This document shows, piece by piece, positions 1 through 9,751 of a stretch of 28,125 bases of DNA. Each line of letters begins with the position of its first letter. Position 1 is the first letter of the stretch. The stretch is from NCBI GenBank assembly GCA_920105805.1, contig CAKKTI010000096.1:30587-58711 (forward strand), in the 5' to 3' direction. The translations under genes were made by a program, and so were the position numbers. Under the pieces are notes generated by a model. The model had not been told where the DNA came from and ran no database searches. It worked only from the letters and a program-made list of their open reading frames with translations. The DNA comes from Condylostoma magnum (lineage: Eukaryota; Ciliophora; Heterotrichea; Heterotrichida; Condylostomatidae).

Positions 1-1310
1 CTTACTTCATCTGAGATTTTGTTGCATGGTAGTTCAAGTTTAGAGTATTTTATAATATTGTGAAATAAATCATCTGATAAATTAGTTTTAACGTTTTTGT
101 ATAGTTTTTTAGCATAATTATATGCTAATTTTAAGTATCTTAAATTCACTATTCCAAAAGATTGACCTTAATTCTAGCATTTTTTAAAGTAGTTAAAATG
201 GGATACTACTATTCCCAGTATACAAGATTGTTTTATATCTTATTAAATATGCTTTATATGCTCATTATCTTATAAATCATAGCATCTAGGATAAAAGTCC
301 TATTATTTAATTCTTGATACTAATTTACTCAATCCTAATTAACTAGTAATTTCTTTAAAATCTCCAATATGATTATAAAGTCCATCAAAGCTTTATACAT
401 CTTAAGCTCTTAGATTCTATGTTCATTTAAGATCAAATACAGTTGATTATCTGTTTGTCTCTAATCATCCTTTACTCTTCAGCACTTTCCTTAGCATTTC
501 TGATCTAGTATAGCAGGTAAATATTTTTTGATCTTATTAGAACCCCATTCGCTTGTAATATTCCTGTTTGAATGCTGAAGGATCTAATTATTGCTCATTT
601 AACTCTTTTAGAATATCTTCGTCTTATATAACATCCTCTAAAATTGAATTTTATTTAGTCAATTACCGAGAGCTACCTTAACTTCTAATAGTATTTTGCC
701 TCAAAAACACAGGATTATGCTGTTATTCTGAAATACTGTTTCTAGAGGATTTTTAAGCAAAAGAGCCATCAATTCCAGGAGATTTTAGTACCGTTGCTTT
801 TTACATTTCTTCATTTGGCCTTATAAATTTAGTCCTTTTTTCCTTTTAAGGTTGATTGATGCTTACATTTATTATTCTTGATGTTTTTGCTAAATTAGCC
901 TTATTATCTATCTTCTTTCTTACATCTGAGCTGGTGCTAGAGACTCTTTTATGTTTAGTTACTCTATTTTATTGCATAGGTTGTCTTCTTACTCTAATTT
1001 CACTCACAGTTCTTTATGATTACTGAATTGGATTCAAGTTTTATTATCTTGGCTTAAGTGAATTACTAGCTTATTCTTGCTTCTTCTTTCTAGCAATTTC
1101 AGCTGCTTTGATCTTATTAGTCTAATTCAATCTTTTCTGTTTTATTTTATCTAAAATATTTTGATACTTTGCTACTTCAGTTTAATATATACTCCCAAAT
1201 CTTAATATAGTTTGTGTCTACTGCTTGTGAAAATGCTGTGATTTTTCTTATTTATCCTATATTTTACCAAACTTTCTTAAAGGTGGCGTTTTAGATCTTT
1301 CATACTACAT
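1..1310 (-). CDS. Tubulin tyrosine ligase-like protein, TTLL3/glycylase type (5' part, cut by window)
   Basis: Reading from the ATG at 1310 leftward with TAA/TAG=Gln and TGA=Trp gives 436 residues that run off the window. Residues 1-230 are basic and low in complexity (many Gln, Ser, Lys), as in ciliate TTLL N-termini. From about residue 275 there is a region like the N-terminal part of TTLL3/TTLL8: a FDLKWT strand, then YNHIGDFKEIT (compare NHF..N.ELTTK), and DFYPRCYDLQD (compare FFPRCYDL). The ATP-grasp core would lie beyond position 1. TTLL3 family members add glycine to tubulin side chains in cilia. Two TGA codons (SKGW and LKWT) fall at Trp positions. It is tandem with and 69 bp downstream of the importin gene. 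The family call is firm; the glycylase subtype is inferred from the PRCYDL block. Confidence 0.72.
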
Positions 1311-1379
1311 ATTAATTATTGTTTATACTGATAAATGTTTTAATAAAAGAAACTTTTAAGCAATTTTTCAATTTACTAA

Positions 1380-3890
1380 TCAATACCTGGAAATGAGATC
1401 ACTGGCCCACTTAGCATACTCCCGCAACTTCAAAATTTCTGATTATTAGTGTTATTACAAATAACTAATCAATCATTGGTACTTGAATATAACTTCCCTA
1501 CTTCTCCCCTTATAAGCTATCAGTAAATCTCCAATTAGTCCAAAGCAGTTTAACTTTAACTCATATGTAGGAAAATAACTATCTTGGAGTATAATGCAAA
1601 TATAGTTGATAATACTTTCGATAGAGTTAAGCATAGAATCAGAGTACTGTTTCTCAGCAATTCCTTAATACAGCCCAGTGTAAAAATCGCATATGCTTTA
1701 CCTAAGAATCATTAAGTAGTCGTATAAATCTGGATTTTCACTATAACTAACCTATTAAGTACTAGCATTAGCAGCCTGTTCTATTAAAGGCAGGATTTAC
1801 TGTAAAAAGGGATTAAAAGAATCAGGGGCATGAGAGGCGATATCAGCTAAGGACTCAATAGACTAAATCTTTATATCAGTGCTTAAATGCCCTGCTTGCA
1901 AGTTGTTCACAATCTCTATAATAATTTCACTAATCTTCAGCTGTATGCCTTCCTCAATTGATCTAGCAATATCTCCAACACAAATTGTAGCAGCTTTGCA
2001 AAGCTGCTCTTCACTTTAACTTTACAGCCCGTATAAAATATACTGAGAAAATTCCAGAAAGTAAGAGTTGAATTTTTAGTTCAGATTTTAGGCCAAAGAT
2101 CCCAAACATTAGAAAGCTTCTTCAAATAAACAGCCCCTTACTTAGAAAATCTGTATCATTATTTTCATTACATCATCATATTACTGATCAGTGATTGAAT
2201 TGTCACTTACCCGTACAAACGCACTTGAGAGTACAAGGAAGATGAAGTTGATTAGATTACTGTTAGGGTCAGTTCCAGCGATTTGTTTCATTCAGTCTAT
2301 GAATTTCGGTATTTAAGCAGTGATGCAAGGTATGCAAGTATTAGGGGCCTTTTCATACAGAATGGATATTGCTGAAAATGCAGCAGCTCTTAGCTCATAA
2401 TCAGATGAGTTTTGTCTGCTAGCCGCTGCTATTATAGCGTCGAATATAGCATTGAACCTCTGAACATTAATAAGATTATCATGCTCAGTTCTTTCTATCA
2501 GATTTATAAGTGCCCAACACGCATGACATGCTATCTTTTCCTAGTCTATTAATAAGTTGTTTAAACAATTAAGTAGTTGGTCAAAATACCCTTCCTATAT
2601 AATAAAATTGGTATGTAATTAGCATATTTTTGACACTGTCCAGGCAGTTGTTTGTCTCATATAGTAATTATTATCTGTAAGCATTTACAGTACTTGTTAG
2701 AACAAGATCTGGAGTACTGTGTGTAATTTCGACTGATCTGGGCCTTCAAGAATCTACCCTAGTACTAGAACAGACGATACTTTTCACTTCTCATCATTAG
2801 AACTTAATCCATTGTGTATGAATTCAACACATGGCATTGCAACTTTATCAGCTAATAAATAAGCGAATTGGCCTATAATAGATGAAGCGGCTTTCTGTAT
2901 ATTTCATTCATCATCACTAAAGTTGTAATTATTTATATGCTGTAGTAGCAGCGGCACTAACAAATCACAAGCCTGTGCACAATACCCTCTCACCATCAAC
3001 AAAGGATCTTTACTATCAACCCTTTCTCTCTCAATATCAGAAATACTATGCCAAAACTCAATCGCTAGTATCTGCATGTATTTACTCCCCTATTCAATAG
3101 CGTTATAGGTAGTATTTCAAATAATACCCATGTTATCTTGAATCTCATCATAGTAATTCTGTCCGATATCGCATAATGTTTACATTGCCAAATTCTACAG
3201 CTACAAATCACCACATAAACTTATCACTAGATTAAGCAACACTCCTCTTTCATCACTGTTTTAAAAGTTTTTCCTAGCAAATGGTAACGAGTTTTTTAAT
3301 GCATTCAATGCTACTAGTTTTATTTCTAACTTTTCCTCTTGGTTTCCAGCACTTGCTACAATCGCAGTTAATATGTTATTAGTTTATTCCTCTGGAACAA
3401 ACTATGGAGGTAGATCCTCACAAATGTACCCCAAAGTCATAAGTGAAGCCTCTCTGAAATCCTCATTTATATTTGTAGCGTTCTATACTAGCAACTACAG
3501 CACCTCCGTCCACTATCCTTACGGTATATCAAGTTAAGCGATTTTCGATACAGCCTGAGATGCTGATTACCTTATTTCTCGTATAGGGGAGGCTAAAGTA
3601 CCTAAGGAATTGTTTCTTATTTCAGTTTTGATATTATTGTCAACTTAACTTCAAATATCGACTAGATACGAGCTTTAGTTTGCATTTATAAGTGCATTTT
3701 TTAGTTGTATTCCAGAAAGCTGTCGGGCTATCGAAGGTTCGGACTCTGAGGCAAGTATTATCGATAGTTCTCGTATGTATTGGAGTGGATTGTTGTTCTG
3801 TATGTCATTCAGCTACTCTTAGGCTTCATGCATAACCTAGGGAGATAGTCCACTGGCGGCATTGACTAAAATTTGGCTTAGATTTGACAT
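1380..3890 (-). CDS. KPNB1: Importin subunit beta-1 (karyopherin beta 1)
   Basis: An 836-residue HEAT-repeat protein (the human protein has 876). It starts MSNLSQILVNAASG. It has the importin-beta N-terminal block (REIRQSASQAVSKIA, EVLQLLVQN), then TLGYICEDL, IEFWHSISD, the WNIQKAASSIIGQFA repeat, LGQILEGPD (human ILEGPEPSQL), CWALINLIE (human CWAFSSLAE), and ends LREYAKWASDLISRY (human ARWATQEL). It carries nuclear-import cargo with importin alpha through pores and is released by Ran-GTP. TGA is Trp at residues 80, 533 and 806; TGA is also the terminator at 1380-1382. No intron is needed to keep the frame. It is divergent from the amidase gene, with only 43 bp between the two ATGs, so both must share a tiny promoter. 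Confidence 0.93.
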
Positions 3891-3933
3891 TTTGTGTATA
3901 TTTTATTAGAGATCAGTGAATCCTGGGATAAAA

Positions 3934-5667
3934 ATGGACTCGAGCTTAGGGCAATACTTAGACTATTTAAAGCATCCTGCTACCGTATGCGCTTCTACAG
4001 CCTTAATCACACTTACAATTAGCCAGATAAGGCGACGCAAACACATAAAAAGATAAGAAAGATTAAAAGCCATAGTATCAAGAAAGCGATAGATAAGAGA
4101 AGCTTTAATCATCGATGCAAAAAGTTACAGAAAACTCCCAGAACAGCTATAACAAAAAATCATAAGTAGTTCTGTATACGAGCTTCAACAGGGCCTTAAA
4201 AGCAAAGAGTTTACTAGTGAGGACATAGTGCTTGCCTTTATCCACTAAATCCTAGACGTAGGTCTAAAATACAACATGATAGCTGATGTTAATTTCGAAG
4301 AAGCCTTAAGAGCCGCTAAGGAGTGGGATACTAAAAGAGCCAATGGTGAAAGTACAGGCATACTAGGAGGAATCCCTGTATCTCTATAGGACGTGTTCTA
4401 CCAGAAGAACTAAGACAATACTAATGGATTAATTGCTTTATGCTTCCGTCCAGCTGAGTAAGACGGCCTTATACTGAAACAAATTCGCGATGAGGGTGGA
4501 ATTCCTCTAGTAAGGTCAATGGTGCCCTAAGCAGTGATGTCTATGGACTCTTACAATAATATATACGGAAGAGTGATACATCCGATAAAGGAAGATCGTG
4601 AAGTTGGAGGAACCAGCTCAGGAGAAGCGCCCCTTATACTAACAAAATGCAGTGTTTTAGGACTAACCAGCGAAATTGTAGGCAGCTCAAGATACCCAAG
4701 TCTCTCATGCGGCGTTGTGTCCTTCACGCCTTCCCAATTGCGAGGCACTAATAAAGGAGTGCATGTGTTTTTGTCTAATAAGGATTATTTCGACAACATG
4801 CATCTTGGTATCAAGTTTTCACCCATTGCGAGAAGGGTTGATGATGTAGTGCCTTTGCTTAGATCTATATGAACGGAGAAAACTTTCAAGGAAGATCCTT
4901 TAAGTCTTCCTTTAGTTTTTAATGACGTTGAGTACATGAGTCAGAGACCGTTGAAGATAGCAGTGGTTGTATAGGGGTAGATTGCAGGGTGTATGAAGAG
5001 GTGTGTATAGGAAGCTACGGTGGCTTTACAAACAGCTGGACATACAGTCGTTGAAATGGAACTGCCGGAGTTGAGATATGCTTCGCAGTTGTGGACAATG
5101 CTGACCTCACAGGGCAGGTTTGATTAATTTGTAGCAGAGTTGAATGGAGAAAAGCTTGAAGAGTTTAATCGGATTCCTAAAGTACCAAAGTTTGTAAAGA
5201 AGATGATTGTTTTTATAATGAGACTTAAAGGACGAAAGCAGCAAGCAGAGATACTTGATTCTATAGGTAACACTGATACGTATCATTATCTTAAAAAGAT
5301 AGCGGAGATTAATATTGATAAGAGTATATTGAAAGAATGGTTCGAGAGCAATGAAATAGATGCTATAATACAGCCAGGGATGCCATGTCCTGCTGTTTTG
5401 TAGGGACAAATGCGGTAATTGACGTTCAACTACAATTAAATGCTGATGGCTAATATATACTAGCTGCCTGTAGGTGTAGTACCAGTCACCCGAGTAGTTA
5501 AAAGCGAGGAGAAAGATGATAATGAGGAATTACTACCAGTGATACACCAGGCTTTAGAAAACAGTGAAGGTTTACCACTAGGAGTTCAAGTGACTGCTCT
5601 TACACACTAGGATGAGAAGTGCTTAAGAGTAATGAAAGACTTGGAAAAGTATTCAGGGTTTAATTAG
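3934..5667 (+). CDS. FAAH-like amidase-signature protein with altered catalytic triad
   Basis: A 577-residue protein, the same length as rat fatty-acid amide hydrolase (579). It has a hydrophobic N-terminal stretch followed by a basic RRRKHIKRQER segment, then the amidase-signature core: GGIPVSLQDVFYQK, VPQAVMSMD, REVGGTSSGEAPLI, EIVGSSRYPS, and near the end YQLPVGVVPVTRV and EGLPLGVQVTAL. The three triad positions lie at residues 152, 227 and 251, with exactly the spacing of FAAH Lys142, Ser217 and Ser241. Here they are Gln (a TAG codon), Thr and Ser. The nucleophile is kept, but the general base and bridging Ser are changed, so activity may be lost or altered. TGA at 4870-4872 is Trp. The end is taken at the first of a TAG/TAA pair (5665, 5674); the second is also possible. 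It is convergent with the HIT gene. Confidence 0.87.
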
Positions 5668-5723
5668 ATTAGTTAACTATTATTTTCTATGAACTTATCA
5701 GCCGATACACTTATAAAAAGATC

Positions 5724-6161
5724 TTATAGAAGGTAAAAACTCCCGATATCTTCCTGCAAAGCTCCAATACAGTGTAAGTGTAGGTGAGGAATTGTGTAAA
5801 AGGGCGGGTTGTGGAAGTACGAATAAGTCTCAGCCCAGGGAATCTACTGCTCTGATAACAAACTTATACAGAATTCCTTCATTTCCCGTACTAATTCAAC
5901 AGTGACTTGGGGTGAGTACAGATTCCGTATATGGTCCTTGGGTATAATCAATATATGCTCTGTAGAAATCGGGCTCTTATCATTAAAAGCTATCAAATTC
6001 TCAGTGACTCCTCTTAAAACTATAGTGCTAGTATCATTCAAAAACGTGCAAAAATCACAGTCTTCCTGCTTATCTTACGCTACCTTATCTCGTAGTACAG
6101 CAGTGAATAAAAACATTACCCCTATATAACCCACTGCCAACAACTTATTAAACCCTTTCAT
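5724..6161 (-). CDS. HIT-domain (histidine triad) protein with N-terminal membrane anchor
   Basis: 145 residues. Residues 7-24 (LLAVGYIGVMFLFTAVL) form a signal anchor. The HIT fold follows: the Cys pair in DCDFCTFL, the buried strand VTENLIAFNDKSPIS, EHILIIPKDHI, and the active-site triad HLHLHCIG near residue 130, preceded by FHNPPFYTIP. HIT enzymes of the HINT/aprataxin group hydrolyse nucleotidyl-amidate or nucleotidyl-adenylate bonds through the middle His of the triad. The FHxPPF spacing resembles HINT3/aprataxin-like members. The end is taken at the TAA right after FYLL. Downstream reading would run into the amidase tail, leaving 56 bp between the two convergent stops. The membrane anchor is unusual for the family and suggests an ER or endomembrane location (inference). 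Confidence 0.85.
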
Positions 6162-6180
6162 TTTATAAAACTTAATTAAA

Positions 6181-6573
6181 CTATGACTGGTGTCGCTTAC
6201 AGTAATCTGCCATCATTTCAACAAACCCATTATAGTCACTTATTGCCAAAATTATTTGAATGAAAGACGCTGCTTCTTCGTCTTCTTGACTGTACTTCTT
6301 CAGCAGCTCAAAAAATTACGGGGAGGTAAGACCATCTTAGGCTATTAGTTCTTCTAGCTTTTGTTCAAAAAGAGCCTGGAATTCATTGTATGCTTAGGTA
6401 TATTCTAGCTTGTTTTCTTCCTCGGTGGCACTCACCTCTGAATGAAAGTAATGGGAGTGCTGGGATGCAAATTAGTTAAAAATTTTCTCACCGGCATCTT
6501 CCTCGTCGGAAAAGTAAAAGTCTTCTATACGTCTCATTGCTGACTCCATTTGAGCTTTTTCGTCTTGCGACAT
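6181..6573 (-). CDS. ARL2BP: ARL2-binding protein (BART domain)
   Basis: 130 residues, nearly all one BART domain: IFNQFASQHSHYF, then EEENKLEYTQAYNEFQALFE, which matches the family signature EENKLxYTxIFxEYxxLxE, then IQIILAISDYNGFVEMMADY (family MLLTFTDFxxFKEMFLDY). ARL2BP binds GTP-loaded ARL2/ARL3 GTPases and in other eukaryotes sits at the ciliary base, which fits a heavily ciliated cell. The start is the ATG at 6573, preceded by an A/T-rich leader; the end is TAG after HQS. The nearest in-frame stop-type codon upstream of the terminator is about 35 codons away, as expected if sense stops are avoided near true ends. It lies 19 bp downstream of the HIT gene start, on the same strand. Confidence 0.83.
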
Positions 6574-6969
6574 TTTTTATTCTAGGTTTTTTGCTGGGGT
6601 TAGGAGTTTTTTAGTTTAGAAGGCTGGGAAAAATGTAGGGATCTGTTGTAAGATGTTAGTAGAAAAATCAGTTTAACTGATTTTTAGGTGAAAAATGGAA
6701 TAATTGTTACTAGATATATTTAAAGGATTATATTGATTTAACTGTTTTGTATTCAATATTGCTACAAGGCTTGTAGTATGAATAGAAAATCTTAGCTTCT
6801 AAAATTCCCCTTTTACACTATTTTTCGAGTTGGGGGAAATTTTTTAAATTTCTATTTAAAATATCAGATCCTCAACAGCTAAATAAATCTTTTGTAGCTC
6901 AATACCGAAAGGTTTTCAAAAATTCCTCCATTACTTGTATCTTCTATAAACTCTGAATCTTATAAAAAT
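6574..6969. promoter_or_regulatory. 396-bp divergent intergenic region between ARL2BP and Piwi genes
   Basis: This is the largest non-coding gap in the left half. It separates two divergent ATGs, so it should hold both promoters. It is AT-rich with short poly-T/poly-A runs, and the segment just before the Piwi ATG is an A-rich leader. I see no repeat, RNA gene or conserved peptide on either strand. Confidence 0.5.
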
Positions 6970-9663
6970 ATGTCAGGACGAGGAAGGGGAAACTAAGATA
7001 GACCTTAATCAGGAAATCAACGGGGTAGAGGGGGTGATAGAGGCGGTAGAGGTGGCCGTGGGGACTACGGAGGGGATAGAGGTGGAAGAGGTGGCCGTGG
7101 GGACTACGGAGGTGATAGAGGTGGAAGAGGTGGAAGAGGTGATTATGGAGGTGATAGAGGCGGAAGAGGTGGAAGAGGTGATTATGGAGGTGATAGAGGC
7201 GGAAGAGGTGGAAGAGGTGATTTCGGAGGTGATAGAGGTGGAAGAGGTGGAAGAGGTGATAGAGGTGGAGGTGATAGAGGCGGAAGAGGTGGAAGAGGAG
7301 GAGGAGGAAGGGGAGGTCCTCCCGGAAAGGTAGGCCCAATTACTCTTATCACTAATTACTACAAGCTAGAAGCGAGCAGACAGGGAATAATTGGCTATGT
7401 ATTTGGAATATAAATTGATCCACCTATTGATGATTTTAATCATGGACTTAGAAAGAAGCTTATAAATAATAGAAGAGAAGACATTGAGAAAAGGATCGGG
7501 AAATTTATTACGTATGGGTTAAATCTGTTTGCTATGGAGACTGATTCAAATCCGTTAAATTTTGAGTCGGAACATGAGGGTACTATTTATACATTAGCAT
7601 TCAACCTAGCAAGATCTATCGATACAAGTGAATAAGGAGATCAGTAATTGATAAAAATGTACTACAATATAGTCATAAAGCAGCTTATGAGAGAACTTAA
7701 ACTAAAACAAGTAACAAGACTTCCAAAATTCTATGATTAATCTCAAACCGCATTACTATAAGAACATGGGCTCGAAATATGGAAAGGATACTCTGTAGCA
7801 CTAAACTATATGAATCAAGGTTTCTAGAACACAATGCCGTAATTATGTATGGCAATAGATTTCTCTTCGAAAATCATCCACACTAATACTGCCCTAGATC
7901 TTATAAACTAATATAGAGGGGATGAGAAAGCCATAAGAGATAATCTATAAACTTTCCACGTGATGACTCGTTATGGTAACAACAAGTGCTATAGAGTAGA
8001 AGAAGTAATGTTTAACATGAACCCCCGCCAAGGCTTCAACAAGGATGGACGTAATGTTAGCTTCGCTGATTACATGAAAACCTAATACGGTATACAAGTA
8101 AGAGACATGAACTAACCTATGTTGAAAGCAATCGTTAAATTTAGAACAGAGTTTCAAGATATCTTTTTAATACCAGAACTAGTAAGCATGACTGGTCTTA
8201 CTGATGAAATGCGCTCAGATCATCGTTTTATGTAGGATATAAGTGTGCATACTAAGAAAAGAGCAGATGAACGTTAATAAATTACCAATCGACTACCTCA
8301 GAATATACGAAGCAGCACTGGAGCTTAATAAATCGCAAGAGATTACCAAGTCAACTTAAACATGGACCCAATAGAAGTAAACGGGTTCAGATTTGACCAC
8401 AATACCATATTACTAGGGAACGGAGAACGTCAAAATATGGATGATAGAGCCTAATTCAATATAAGGTCAAGTATACTACGCTAAACTCCTATTAGAAACT
8501 GGGCAGTTATGTTTACAGGGAACGATGCATCAAACGCAAGTAGATTCACCAAAACACTTCTAGACAGAGCAAGATAATGTGAAGTAGATATGGGCAACCC
8601 AATGCAAGTCGAGTTTTAATTCAGATAAGAAGACGACATTGTAAACAAGATGAAGAAACTTGCATAAACCCCCTAAGGCAGAGACCCTATATAAATAATA
8701 GTCATCCTCCTCCCAAACAATATGCAGAACGCCTATCACAAGATTAAACAAACAACCTCCCATACCAGCTGCGGTATTCCTACTTAAGTTGTGTTGGCTA
8801 GGAGTGTCACTAATCCAAAGAAGGTTGACAGTGTTTTATCAAAAGTGATGATACAGATTGCCGCTAAGACAGGATCGGCTATTTGGTCAATTACTCCACA
8901 GGATGGGCTCCCTAGGAGTATGATGGTTATAGGAATGGACGTGTATCACGAGACTAAGCTGAAGAATAAGAGTGTGCTGGGATTCACGGCCTCTATACAC
9001 CCTGAGTTCTGTAAGTACTACAACGAGGTAAAAATATAAGACAAGGTAGGCCATGAAATCATCTCTAATGTACAGTCCTGCTTCTATAACGCATGCATGG
9101 CTTTCTTCAACGCTACTCAAGGAAGGTTTTTGCCAGACTTAATCGTAGTGTACAGGGACGGAGTAGGGGAGACAATGGTTTAATAGGTAAAGGACATAGA
9201 AGTAGAGGCTCTTAAAAGAGCTATTGCCCAGATAAACAACAATTATGATCCAGCTTATGTGTTTTACTCTATAAATAAAGACACCAATATGAAGTTTTAT
9301 AGACAGGAGAATGGAAGAATTGATAATCCTCTACCAGGAACTGTGCTATATGATTAACTAGTACCGGATAAACAAGACTTTTATATGGTAGCTCATCCGG
9401 TTACCCAGGGAATAGCCAGACCATCTCTATATAAACTTGTAGATAGTTATAAATTCGCGGAGGGACAAGAGCCCGGGCAAGGGCAGTGGAGGGCTTTAAT
9501 GCAGCTAACTTACAAGCTGTGTTTTATGTATTACAATTGGACTGGTGCTATCAAAGTACCCGCTCCTACCATGATGGCTCACAAGTTAGCATATCTGGTT
9601 GGAAGTTCAGTACATACCCAAGATATGGCTCCAAGTATCTCGGAAACTATGTACTATCTTTAG
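6970..9663 (+). CDS. Piwi-clade Argonaute with N-terminal RGG repeats
   Basis: 897 residues. Residues 18-115 are Arg/Gly repeats (DYGGDRGGRGGRG units), a likely target for arginine methylation and Tudor-type binding. After PGKVGPITLITNYYKLE comes the N-terminal domain, then a PAZ-like region (residues 280-400, with RVEEVMFNMNP), MID, and PIWI. The slicer tetrad appears intact: Asp657 (IGMDVYHE), Glu696 (GHEIIS), Asp730 (VYRDGVGE) and His871 (AHKLAYLVG). The spacing is close to human AGO2. The protein ends ETMYYL, as most Argonautes do, and is followed by TAG. No TGA occurs in that frame for a long way, so this TAG must be a terminator although other TAA/TAG codons in the gene are Gln. In ciliates such proteins carry small RNAs that guide genome rearrangement or silencing; the specific role here is inferred. 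PKG starts 88 bp downstream. Confidence 0.93.
7024..7317 (+). repeat. 39-bp in-frame tandem repeat encoding RGG/DYGG units
   Basis: About six to seven copies of a roughly 39-bp unit encode DYGGDRGGRGGRG and shortened variants. Later copies are almost identical in DNA (ggtgatagaggcggaagagg), so the number of units probably changes by slippage or unequal exchange. The purine-rich strand also makes long open frames in other frames on both strands; these are shadows. Confidence 0.85.
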
Positions 9664-9751
9664 TTAGTTATATTTTTTTTAATGGTTTGTAATATTTCAA
9701 AGATCTGCTGGAGTTCTGTATTGAGTTTTGAATTTTATAAGATAATTATAA

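Noticed and set aside
6944-7339. Long open frames on both strands over the Piwi N-terminus (His/Leu-rich and Glu/Val-rich)
   Set aside because: They are frame shadows of the RGG tandem repeat; the real frame continues into the Argonaute domains.
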